Assembly: GCF_041296385.1 (NCBI RefSeq)
Contig: NC_091017.1
Location: forward strand, 15,122,001-15,186,000
Direction of reading: 5' to 3'
Origin: Aphelocoma coerulescens
Lineage: Eukaryota; Chordata; Aves; Passeriformes; Corvidae
DNA length: 64,000 nucleotides
Both the position numbers and the translations under genes were made by a program. Numbering within the stretch: the stretch's first letter is position 1; each line of letters begins with the position of its first letter. The notes beneath the pieces were generated by a model. It was not told the DNA's origin and searched no databases. It saw only the letters and a list, made by a program, of their open reading frames with translations. Positions 12,201 to 22,100 of the stretch are shown here, in pieces.

Positions 12201-13727
12201 ATTTCAAAATCTGACACTGGGCACTGCCTTTTGCTTATTTCCCTCTTCTGAACAAATGGGAGATAATTGAAAAATACAACATAACAGAAGGAGATTAGCT
12301 CAGGGTTGGGCATGATACTCTGAAAAGCCAAAATTAACAATACAACAATACAAGGAAACACTGCTCCTAAAATTAAGGAAAAAAAAAAAATGGTCCTTGG
12401 GTAGGTTGTAACTATCAAGTATAGCAAAACAGCGTTACTTGTTTTGTTCTGTCATGCAAAACAAGGTTGAGAAATAAGCTTTTTCAAGTACTACCTACAG
12501 CTGACAACAGCATGTATTTTATCTGACACAGAGGTGAGTATTCCAGAAGATTTATTACAGTCCTGGACAGAGAAATGTTATACAAAATAAAATAATTTCT
12601 ACTATTTTTGGAGGAAACTTAGATTAATTGTGTGCATCTCAGATAGAAACATGGAGGAATTCCTGAACCTGGGGCCTGTACTCAGCAAGGAATCACTGGT
12701 GATGTTCGTGTACTTTAGTGCCTTCAAAATCCTTTGTGCCTGGCTAAGAATAAACAGCATCTGTTAAGTGGAGTCACCCTCCCTGGAGGCATTCCAAACG
12801 CAGTTGGATGCATTCCTGTGTAACCTGCTCTGGGTGAGTTGGCCTTGGCAAGGGGGTTGAACTAGATCATCCCCCGAGGTCCCTCCCAAGCCTGAAAATT
12901 CTGTTAATTCCGTGATCATGAAGATGAGTGGGCACATGCTTGGTTCACTGAATCACAGAAGGGCTGGAAGACCAGCTTGTTCCAACCCTCGTGCGGTGGG
13001 CAGGGACACTTTTCACTAGACCAAGTTACTCAGAGCCCCATCCAACTTGGCCTTGAACACTTCAAGGGATGGGACATCTAAAACTTCTCTGGGCAACCTG
13101 TTCCAATGCCTCACCATCCTCACAGAGAAGAATTTCTTCCCAATATCTAATCTAAACCTCCTCTTCCAGTTTGAAGCCATTCCCCCTTGTCCTGACACGC
13201 TCGTGTCAGCAGCCTTGCTCCACCGCTCTCTACCTGTCTGTCATAGTCGCGGTCCCACATGTCATTGATGGTGCAGCCGGCCCCTCGCATGAGCACGGCT
13301 CCCACGCCGAACAGGGACAGCATGCGCCAGTCCGGGAGGCAGCCGGGCGCGGCCGCCAGCCCGATGCTCCAGGTACACGGTAGGTACAGCAGCCACGTCC
13401 CTGCGGGGAGACAAAACCCGCGGGCGGGCTCAGCGGGGAACGGGAGCCCACGGGGTGCACGGGGCCCTGAGCTTCCCCGCCACGCTCACCGGTGGGCTGG
13501 TGCAGCCGCATGAGCCGCAGGTACGGCTGCAGCGGGGCCGGCGCGGCGCGCACCAGCTCGGCCGCCGAGAAGCTGCGCGGCCCCGGGGGCGCGGCGGAGC
13601 GGCGGAGCAGCAGCGGCGGGGCGGCGGCGGCGGAGACGGCGAGGGGCGGGCGGGCGGCGCGGAGCCCGGGGGTGCCCCGGAGCCCGGAGGGGCCCCGGCA
13701 CAGCCGCGCCAGCAGCGCCGCCGCCAT
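6081..13727 (-). CDS. COQ2: COQ2, 4-hydroxybenzoate polyprenyltransferase (complete, 7 exons, 363 aa)
   Basis: COQ2 joins the polyprenyl tail to 4-hydroxybenzoate, the first membrane-bound step of coenzyme Q synthesis, in the mitochondrial inner membrane. It belongs to the UbiA prenyltransferase family. Seven exons join in frame to 363 residues, close to the 371-residue human form. The N-terminus (about residues 1-60) is rich in Arg and Ala and lacks acidic residues, as expected for a mitochondrial targeting peptide. The first Asp-rich motif NDMWDRDYD is at residues 125-133 and the second, [13 protein letters not shown], at 242-254. Both bind the Mg2+-prenyl diphosphate in this family. Hydrophobic segments between and after them are the expected membrane helices. 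The start ATG has A at -3 and G at +4 and lies in a CpG island. No break in the frame was seen. Confidence 0.97.
6322..6455. repeat. Perfect 67 bp tandem duplication in COQ2 intron 6
   Basis: Two back-to-back copies of a 67 bp unit; the shared core includes TTCTTAAATTCCTAAGTTTA and AAGAAACAGGAATACTCTGT. No mismatch was seen between copies, which suggests a recent event or an assembly artefact. It lies about 90 bp upstream of the last COQ2 exon on the minus strand. Confidence 0.9.
8738..8926 (-). CDS. COQ2: COQ2 exon 6
   Basis: Encodes residues 250-312 in phase 0. It opens with DKRDD, completing the second Asp-rich motif, followed by two hydrophobic segments and ending GAHLAHQ. Acceptor TTTCAG, donor GTTTGA. 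Confidence 0.95.
9384..9517 (-). CDS. COQ2: COQ2 exon 5
   Basis: Encodes residues 205-249, starting [14 protein letters not shown] and ending in the first half of the second Asp-rich motif (YDTIYAHQ). Acceptor TTTTAG, donor GTAGGG. Confidence 0.95.
10404..10489 (-). CDS. COQ2: COQ2 exon 4
   Basis: Encodes [13 protein letters not shown] and [17 protein letters not shown] (residues 176-204, one base left). The acceptor TTCCACAG was chosen because it restores the YYSI-LGA reading seen in orthologs. The open frame runs further upstream without a splice site, which would insert unrelated residues. Confidence 0.94.
10721..10842 (-). CDS. COQ2: COQ2 exon 3
   Basis: Encodes residues 136-175 ([16 protein letters not shown], then a hydrophobic helix ending LCLNYY) and leaves two bases for Ser176. 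Donor GTGAGG. Confidence 0.95.
11210..11430 (+). mobile_element. CR1 LINE 3' fragment in COQ2 intron 2, sense
   Basis: Contains the CR1 3' signature TGGCAGAGCCCTGGAACAGC, then GACTGGATGATCTCCAGAGG and a tail ATTCCGTG. Very similar to the copy at 51910-52180, so both belong to the same, probably younger, CR1 subfamily. It is antisense to COQ2. Confidence 0.9.
12768..12918 (+). mobile_element. CR1 LINE 3' end fragment, sense
   Basis: The last ~150 bp of a CR1: CCTGGAGGCATTCCAAACGC, GGTTGAACTAGATCATCCCC, and a tail ATTCTGTTAATTCCGTGATC. In COQ2 intron 2. Its tail faces the tail of the next CR1 copy. Confidence 0.85.
12950..13200 (-). mobile_element. CR1 LINE 3' fragment, antisense
   Basis: Starts AATCACAGAAGGGCTGGAAG, then CTCAGAGCCCCATCCAACTT and GGGCAACCTGTTCCAATGCC. 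On the minus strand the copy runs in the same direction as COQ2. Its 5'-truncated end stops about 30 bp from the exon 2 donor. Confidence 0.88.
13192..13209. other. Perfect 8 bp hairpin beside the COQ2 exon 2 donor
   Basis: The arms CTGACACG and CGTGTCAG are separated by two bases. The hairpin sits at the junction of the CR1 copy and unique intron DNA, 25 bp inside the intron from the exon 2 donor. A structural or regulatory role is speculative. Confidence 0.6.
13234..13400 (-). CDS. COQ2: COQ2 exon 2
   Basis: Encodes residues 80-135, including [15 protein letters not shown] and the first Asp-rich motif. Acceptor CCGCAG, donor GTAGAG. A CR1 fragment in the following intron ends only about 30 bp from this donor. 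Confidence 0.95.
13490..13727 (-). CDS. COQ2: COQ2 exon 1
   Basis: Encodes residues 1-79 plus the first base of Gly80: the targeting peptide and the [15 protein letters not shown] segment at the start of the UbiA domain. It ends at a GTGAGC donor. Composition is very GC- and CpG-rich. Confidence 0.95.
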
Positions 13728-14318
13728 CTTGGCGCCGCCCCGGTGCGGACCGGACGGGGTCACGCGGCCCTGCGCATGCGGGGCGGCCTCAGGCGCTCCG
13801 CGCCGGAGCTGAAGCGGGGCGGGCTGGAGTCGGGATCGTCCTCGTCCTCGAAACGTAACGTGGTTGTTCTTGGCACAGGCGTCATCTCCCAGACCTTTCC
13901 TCGCTGTAGTTAATAAAAACATTTCGGGTTTCCCCTGCGGCCTTTGTACCTCTTCTCCTCGCTCACTCAGTTCTCCCACTATCTGCGTGAGGGACTGAAA
14001 TGCTGAGGGCTAATGACTCGAACAATCGGCGAGTTGCAAAAGCAGCGGGCCCTTGGCTGAGGCCGGATTTGCAGCCGCCGAGCCGGAGGGGAGGAGGAGG
14101 AGGGGGTTTGGTGTGTGTGGTGGGAAACCTCGGACCTGCATAAGAACAGCCCAGGAGGCCACAAGGAACCCACCTTCGGGGAGGTACCTGGGCATTCCCA
14201 CCTGAACCAGATTGTGTATTAACCCGATGAACTTCATGTTTCAAGGGCTTCCCCCACCCCTGATGGATCAAGACTGTCACCATCACACATCAAAATTCTA
14301 TCAGTCAAGTCTCATTGC

Positions 14319-14590
14319 TGGGTCCACAGGTGGTGATATCTGTGCAGAGAAATACATGGTGCCAGAGGTTTATGTTCAAAAAGGAGACAGAGGAGTCCTG
14401 TAACTTTATTCAAATAAAGGGAGAGGCCATGGGGCATTCTCTTGGGATCTCTTCAGTTGTTGGAGGACGCAGCCTCCTTTTAGTCCTATTTTCCGGGCCG
14501 CATCACCCTCTTCCTTGCCCCATTGGCTGAAGTACTTGAGAGGTACAGACTTCCCAAAACGCCTAATACAGACCCCCTTCTGTACGCCCA
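14319..14590 (-). mobile_element. Endogenous retrovirus LTR (ERVK-like), about 272 bp
   Basis: Reads TGGG...CCCA between its proposed ends on both strands. On the minus strand it has a CCAAT box (14522-14526), a small GGAGG/CCTCC hairpin (14462-14477), a TATA-like ACTAAAAGG, and an AATAAA poly(A) signal (14405-14410) followed by a U5-like stretch. A G-rich tract at 14591-14603 directly precedes its 5' end, as a polypurine tract precedes a 3' LTR. It therefore looks like the 3' LTR of a minus-strand provirus whose body is mostly lost. The subfamily is a guess from overall resemblance to avian ERVK LTRs. Confidence 0.65.
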
Positions 14591-14952
14591 CCCCTCCCCC
14601 CCTTCTTTTTCTTTGTGTCTCTGTTCTTTTTCTCTAAGTCCAGGAATTTAACACGGCCTTGGATGAGCAGCAGTCTGTGTCAATTAGTAACATTCCTCTG
14701 AAATTTATGGTTCCTCCTGTTGCTTCTTTCACCTATCAGTATCTGGCTTTTCCTACAGGCAGACTTACAGTTTGTTTGTAAAGACACATTCTTCTCATTC
14801 CTTTCATGTCTTTCCATTATCTTGTCCTTTCTCTTTCTTTTCCTTATGTATTTTCTTAAATGATATCTTTATAGTTTTCTATTGTTGTATTTCTATAGAT
14901 AATAGCCAAAACGGCTGTATACCTGCTTTCCATCGTTCTAAACTAAGCCTGC
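14591..14952 (-). mobile_element. Probable ERV internal remnant with polypurine tract
   Basis: Begins with the polypurine tract (plus-strand C/T run at 14591-14603, continuing pyrimidine-rich). The rest is AT-rich with no retroviral reading frame that I can identify. It may be degraded 3' internal sequence of the element whose LTR is at 14319-14590. Confidence 0.4.
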
Positions 14953-15584
14953 TGTAATCCACCCCGAGGGACCGATTAACAAGAACCTCAGTTGAAAAGC
15001 GGAAAGAACTCCACTACTAGAATAAGTAGTAAAGTAGGTATGCTTTATTCCAGCGCTGGGACGCACGGGGGGTCGCTCCTCCAAAATCATGCGTGCCGAC
15101 AGCTGCATTCAGCTCGGTATTTATCGGGTTACAAGTTCCATATTCATTAAGTTTCCTAACAAACTTATACATATTCATCACCTAGCCCCGCCCAGCCTCG
15201 CTTCGTATTATAATGAACTCAAAAGTCATTTACATCCGCATAGCGCTTGCGCAGTGTTATTTGGTGGTTGTGGTAGGGGTCTTCTGAGGGTCTTTTGATG
15301 AAGTCAGGGGAGTCTTCCTCGTCTGAACTTTTCACCTTTCTCTCCTGCGCATGCTCTTTTATACCTTTGGCCTGGGTTTAAGCTTTGGCGCAGATTTGAG
15401 CTAGTTTTGGGATGAGGCAGGATGTCTGTCTGAGACTCCCGTTGGTCTTATCATCGGTCTCTTATCTTTTCTTCCTGCTCTGGTATGCTGACCAAGCTAG
15501 ATGCATTGTTCCTGACAAACGAATTCTTCTGCTCCCCATCCCCCTGATTCACAGTTACCTCACCTTCGGGGGCTGGTCGTAACA
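14953..15584 (-). mobile_element. Second, unrelated solo LTR (approximate ends)
   Basis: On the minus strand it begins TGTTACGACCAGCCCCCGAA and ends CCCTCGGGGTGGATTACA, an imperfect inverted pair of termini. Inside are a TATAAAAG box (15356-15363) and an AATAAA signal (15044-15049) about 310 bp further on, the spacing of U3 and R regions. No primer-binding site or polypurine tract flanks it, which suggests a solo LTR. I did not find a clean target-site duplication, so the ends are approximate. Its sequence differs from the LTR at 14319-14590. Confidence 0.55.
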
Positions 15585-18500
15585 CCAACTTATGAGTTAT
15601 TGCACAAACGAGAGAGCAGAGGACAGAGCCATAAAACCTTTGCTTTGCATGGCATGGTTTCAGTGCCAAAATGTCTCCAGATCTGCTGCTGAAAGATTCC
15701 TTGGAGAGTTTATTGTCCCTGGAGAGTATAAATTTTTTTTCCTTCCTTCAGCTTGAACGACTCACATACTGGTAGAAAACAATGGAAACCATTTTGAACT
15801 TTAATTTTCGACACCCTGACTAGCAGGAGAAAGTGAAATATGAATGCAATGGAGAGGTGACTTTAATGTTTTGCCATTTATTGTTTTAATAAATAGTACT
15901 CCACAGCAGTAAAATGATTTGCACAGGACCATAAAGGAAATAGTTGCTCAACTCTGATGAGGAGTACCTAATAATCTAGTCTCCATATTATCTTGATAAG
16001 GCCATCATGGTCTTTATTCAGATACAGGCAAGTACCTGAGGTGTATTTAAATAGTGAGTCCTGGCAAGGAATCCCCACAGCCTCTCTGCCTGCTGTGTCC
16101 ATAGGAACACAGATGCTCTGACTGCCACCAGGTGGATGCTCCTCTACAGACACTGCTTTGAGGATTTTTTTATGTTTGATGTGGTGAGGAAACCCTGGAC
16201 TGTCTGCAAAAACTTTTTAAGGAGCTCATGGAAATAAAGCAGAAAAGTAAACTTTTACAAAGTAAACTTTTACAGTTACTGCCATTGTGTTTATATTCAT
16301 AATAAAGTGGTCTGGCCCTTTGCTGAAAGATAATCCAGGGAATAGCTCAGACTAATAAATCTCAGCTGTCTTGTTTGGCTCAAATCTGAGTTGATGGTCA
16401 AAATGTCCCTGACTCTAAGAAGACTATCAGTTTCCTTATTTCCACGTACACCAAATGATCTCCTGTACCAAAGTCTGATGCGACTTACTCCATTTTCCAG
16501 GAACTGATTTACAGCAAATCCAATGTGAGTAACCTGGCCTCCAGAGTCAAAAGAGCAAAAGTGAATTGGAGTGAGTGTGAGATATGGTTCTTCCTGTTCT
16601 CAAATAAGTGTACACACCCATATTCAATCCCCCAAGGTTTACAGCTCTCACAGAGGAATAAAAGCCCCAGAGATAAGGGTGGGGCAGGCATTGGTCCTGT
16701 GAGGGTGATGTTCATCTCACTATCATAACTGTCTCAGCGTGCTGGGATCCAGCATCTTTCCCATTCCCTGCACTTATGTCCCTCTTGCTCTGTTTGCGTA
16801 GAGCTAACAGTAGGTAGTAGCTTGATGTGCAGCACTGTGAGGAGAAAGGTGGTTACTGAGCCATAAAGCAAACCTCCCCACCCCACGGTGAAGAACCGGG
16901 CTCAGAGAATGAGACGTGGTTGGCAGCAGCTGTTCTTTGCATGAGCAAACATCCCCGGGCCTCTCCTTGTAGTTCCTGTCTGCCAATCACCAGCATATAT
17001 ATCAGGTCTGAGTCAGACTGGGTGGAGGGCTTCCGAACTGGTGGGCAAACACAACAGAAACACACCAGCCTGTGTAGGATTTCTTTCATTTTTGTGTACT
17101 TGGGTACTCTTGTTGATAACCAAAAAAAGCACAGGTAGTTATGACCAAAAGAAAAGTAGGGAGTGTCCTGGTATCAGTATGTCAAAAAGAAATCTTAAAA
17201 AAAAATGAAGATTGCCAAAAGCTGGTATAAATCGCTTTAATTAAAATCTTCAAATACAAAACCCACAAGCATTGGAATAAACAAAATTTTTAGTAAAGTT
17301 CTAAAAAGAAGCTACCGGACAAATAATAGCTTTGATGTTTTAGCTGTAACTCACATTTTAATAACAATAATAATATATTATTAACTTTATACTGACTGTA
17401 TGTAAGACTTTCCACTCCATCTTACACTCTCTTTACTTCTTTTATGGAACTTTGACAACGTAAACAAACTCAGCCTTCCTCATTTTTGATCTATGTTATC
17501 CCCTGATACATAACCCTTCATAGAATGCATCTGTGGATGCACACACTCCTTTGACACTCCTTTTTAGTGTGCAGGTTGTCATCACAGCTACAAAAGTACA
17601 TCAGTTTCAAAAGTGCTCTCTGGTTCAAAAGGTTCCCTGCCCTGCATTAAGTCCTATGTAGCTGGTAGCATCTTTTTAAACCTTAAAAAGGGAAGTACAG
17701 TCATGTGGAGCTGTTCTTCCCTGCTGTGCTCAAAATATCATAAGGCATTGACAGTTGTGTGGGTTACATACCTTCAAGAAAAGTAGATGCAAATAAATAT
17801 GTGCAGGTGGCCACAGCTACTGTCCGAGGCCTTTTGTTGCTCTGGGGAACAGCAGCCTGTGTGCCACAGGGAGCTATTGCTGGCACAGCCAACTGCAAAA
17901 ATGGGGAAGGCACAGCTGGGGAGAAAAGCCACTACCAACACAGATTTCTGTCCAAAATCGCTGTTCTCCCAGTAGGATGTCAGCCTGGCTGGGCAGTTCT
18001 GTCCCCAGGATGCTCTAAGGCCACTGATATCCCTCTGGTGGTTGAGGGGTGAGTGGTTTGCTCAGCCTCTTTCCTATACCATTTCTGCGAGGTTAGGGAG
18101 TGTAAAGCAGAGAGAGCTTCGCCCGTGCATAGGTTCAGGGAAGTCCTTTCCAGCTGAGCTGCCTGCAGGGTGGTGCAGGTTGAGGAGTCACGAACTCTCA
18201 CTGTGCAGCCCCCTGAGCACAGAGGGTTATTGCCAGGGCGCTGGCAGGCTCCTCTCCTTTCCTTGCAGGGAGGAAGTGTGTGATGGCAGAGGCAGACCAC
18301 CCTACAGGAGCAGCCTGCACTTCCCGTGCCAACACCTCGCCTTTGGAAAGCACATGGCCACAGCTCCATCTTGTGACTGAACTCTCCTGGCTTGAGAAAA
18401 ATGCGTGGCGCCGCCCCAAATCTGATAGAGGATCTGGTTTCTCTGCGTGGCCTTTCCCTGTGCAAACACCCTGACCGTGGTTTGCTTTGCATGTCCACAC

Positions 18501-19018
18501 TTTCCACCCCAAGATACCCTCAGCAACCATAACCCCCTCTCAGGCTTCCCCACATGGTGCAAAGTCACAGCTGTGCAGCTCAAATGAAAACCCTACTCAT
18601 CCTTTCTAAAGGCAAGCTTTTGAAGAAACTGCTTTAGGAGCTGTGCTTGCAGAAATGAGAGGGAGATGGGAGGTTGCAGTGCCTGGGCTGCCAGAGCCCC
18701 AAGCAGTGTGAGAAGCTGATGTGGCTCCGTGCATGGTGTGGAGGAGGGTTCCATGCTCAAGCACAGTGATAGGCTGGATCAAGAGCAAAACCAGCCCCTG
18801 CCTGGTCTTGTTCTACCTGGACAATTCTCCTGGGATCTTTCATGTACCAATTACCCAGTGGGACCTTATGTCGTCCCCAGCTCACAGTTCATACTAGTGC
18901 TACAACATTTGCATCCCTTACCAGAATTAAATCCCGTGGTAGAAATGTGAATTTCTAGGATTAGAATTCCCTACTAGCTAAGTGCTTTTCATTTATCCTG
19001 AGTGTGTGTATTGACCAC
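15585..19018. other. Intergenic DNA between COQ2 and HPSE, including the probable HPSE 3' UTR
   Basis: No exon recognised. It includes a small tandem repeat of a 15 bp unit near 16244-16273. The right part probably contains the HPSE 3' UTR. The only poly(A)-like hexamer I noted on the minus strand is an ATTAAA at 17236-17241, far downstream, so the UTR end is unknown. Confidence 0.5.
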
Positions 19019-19178
19019 TTAAATGCAAGCAATAGCTTTGGCATTTTTGATAATATAAAAGCCATAGGAGAAGGCTGGAAGGCCGAGCAGGGTGCCAGGA
19101 CCAAGGGGCTTTTCCATAAGCTCTGGCAGTGTTTCGTCATCCAGCATCCGTAGCACATGGCCATTCAGCTCAATAGAC
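19019..19178 (-). CDS. HPSE: HPSE exon 12 (last)
   Basis: Residues 475-527 and the TAA stop: [40 protein letters not shown] and the hydrophobic end. Acceptor CTCCAG. Confidence 0.96.
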
Positions 19179-22100
19179 CTGGAGAAGGGACAGAGAGATT
19201 GTTTGGGCAGCTGTGCTCTGTTTGCCACTGAGCACAAACTGCTCTGGGCCTGAGTGTAAACAGTAACTCAGCCCAAAGCCAAACTAAACTTCCCTTGAGT
19301 GTGTGTGTACACACACACAGAGACATCTGTAGCACTCCCTCTGCAAAGACTCCTTCAGAGTGGTAGCACTAGCACATCAAAAAGTACATTTCTTTCTCTT
19401 CCAGTGAGGTCAACAGCTAAACAGGCTTTGAAAAGTACAAATTTTAATTGCTTTTTCTCCTAAAAATATGCATATTCTTCTATGCCCACAGAGCAGATCC
19501 ATTCCCTGTGGATGCATTAACAATGACAACAAAAACACCCCATCAACATACAAAGCCTAAACACGTTGCTGTAAATCAGGAGCCAGCACTTGGGAAAGCA
19601 ATATACCTGTGCTTGTGCAAAAAAAAAGTAAAGGACTTTAGCCACTGGTCCATAGTGCTGATGCCTGCTAGGAGAAACTTCCAAATTAAAATCAGGTAAA
19701 TGTTCTTATAATTTAGCAAGCTTTCAGTAGCCTGAGTTTAGGAGACCTGATTTAACAGAAGTCAGATCTTACTGAAAAAAACCCCATATGACTGAATGGT
19801 AGCCTCTTCTTTCCCCTGGCAAATTGAATAAGGTGAGGTTTTAAAGACCTTCTAAGCCTACTCACAGTCTTTTCCACAGGGGCCGGAGGAATTGCAACTC
19901 ACCTGGAAAGAATGTTCTCTTTGCCATGAGGCAGTAAGAGGTACTGATCCACGTGCTTGCTCGAGAGGTAATTTGGTAGCTCCAAATGTTGGGTAACATT
20001 ATAGAGGTTTAAGGCAAACAACGTCACATCCCCTTCTCTGTACTTTGGGCTGCAAGGCAAGAGAAGGTGATGGTGGGGATGAGGAGACAAAGAGGTTTCA
20101 CAGAAAAAATGTGCGACCTTGCACTGTCCCAAATGACATTTGTTGGCCTGGGGTTGACTGCGGGCTCAGTTTTTGGGACATTTTGTCCTTTCTGGAGGCT
20201 TACTTGAGGCTGTTTGTGCAGTGGAGGTAGACACGGAGCTTCCTCTTGTCGGCGCCTGCCAGGCCGACCTGCAGCACCTTGGTACCCACCAGCTTCTTGT
20301 AGAGCAGGGAGAGCCAGTAGTCCTGGGAGGCACAAAAACATATGGAAACGTTTGTGTACATGCCAGGTGCTCCACACAGCAGAGCTGCGAATCTAACCTT
20401 CATTCTGAAGCTCGTTTCAAGAGGTTTTCCCCTATAGCTTTTTGCTTTACTAAGCTTTTCACCATATCTACTTAGATTCACACAAACACCATAGCTAGAA
20501 GGGAAGCCCTGCCTGTGAGCAGCTAAGGTACCTTAGAGCCATTTCCCCCCTCATTTGCAACTCTCAGAGCTCTGTCAGGGAGAGATTGTTTGCATTTTGG
20601 AAACACCCTTCTGCAGGGTACAGAGAACCTCAGGGCTGAATGCAGGGGTGTGAGCTGCCCTTCCTGCAGGAAAGCTTGTGCCTAAGGCACAGGTGCAACA
20701 CCAGAAAGAAGCTCCTAAACTTTAACGCCTTTCATTAACATTGTACTTTTGAACAGGTCTCAGGATTGATTTCTGAACCTGAGTCACCAGTGCATCCTCT
20801 GACACCCCAGGGTGATGCCTCAGAGCAGGGTGATGCCCAGCGCAGACTCATTTTTTCAAGGTCTTTCCAGGCTTTCAGAGAGCTTCTCCCAGCTCATCTG
20901 TTTGTCTTTGAGGTTTTTCTAGGAGGAAAGTCTTTGTGTTTCTCTTCTGACTCACCACAAGCCTGGGAAAGTACTTTTCCTATCAGCCTTCATGCTCAAT
21001 CCCTCTGCAAGCAGGTGCAGCCTTCTCACACTGCTGTGCTTCCTAATTTCTGTGCTAACTACAGCTGATGGACCTGGGTTTGAATTTCCCTGCCTCTGAA
21101 GCATTATTGGCTTGATTAATATCTGTACTGCCTGTAGGTGAAGAACAAGGCACATAGTTTCAGTCCAACTTAAATCTATTTTAAATGAGGGAATAAAAAG
21201 CCCAAAGCAATGAGCCTGATGATGCAGCCCCTGGCATAGGAACCAGCTGAGCAAGCAGGACAGGAAATCCCCATATGCTGGGTTTTCTTTCAGGCTGGAT
21301 CTAAGACCACCCACGAAAATCACAATTTGGAAGCAGAAAAATGAGAGGAAAGCTAAAAAGAAAGATGCTGTCCTCTCACCCCAAGCTAAGTGCTAGTAGT
21401 ACAAAGAAATGTGCTATATGTGCAAGAACAATGTATAGTTCCTATAATAAAGTTTTATCACAGCAAAATGTTATTTCCTAATGAATCAAAATATACTAAA
21501 TGTACATTTCAATTTAATTTTCTTTCAGACACCACTGTAGGATGAATACGCTCATGACCTATAATGCTTGAGTCTTGACTTCATGTTGGCCAGGTTTTCA
21601 TGTGGAATATAATTTATTTTAATACCTCTTTTCACTTCTGTTTATAAACTCAGCTGAGGAGTAACCAAACCAAAACAGACCATCCAGAAAAGCCCTGTGA
21701 GCTCCAGGAGCACCTGCATACAAACCAGAGCATTGTGTCCCACAGATCAATCTCTGCTGTGCTGAAGACTGGCTGCACCCCTGCTGTTGCACTAACTATC
21801 TTGTGTGCATACATATATATGTAATAACACATTAACCCCTAGTGGAACATGAGATAACTTTAGGTACAAGGATACCTGTGACCATCCAAGCAAAAAAAGG
21901 TGTTAAAATAGCTGACTTGTCCCTCCACACCCAGCGTTGCCTGTGCAGAGGTGCATTCAGGGGGTGTCATTTACATACCGGCAAAGGCTCAAAGTTGGCA
22001 TCCACCAGGTGATAGGTACCTGCCCCAAAGAAAACCTGTCTCATCACCACATCAATCCCCTGCCTGGCTGAAAGCCCGAGTTTGTCCAACCACCTGCCAA

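Larger units (their letters stand above)
13230..14110. promoter_or_regulatory. COQ2: COQ2 CpG-island promoter
   Basis: Dense CpG from exon 2 through exon 1 and about 380 bp upstream. A perfect YY1-type site (AAGATGGCGGC on the minus strand) at 13720-13730 overlaps the start codon, a known arrangement in housekeeping genes. No TATA box is near the start, so initiation is probably dispersed. Confidence 0.75.

Noticed and set aside
13230..13979. A 249-codon minus-strand frame across COQ2 exons 1-2
   Set aside because: It includes COQ2 exon 1 but reads through the intron with an extended N-terminus. The spliced model with the YY1-type start fits the family better.
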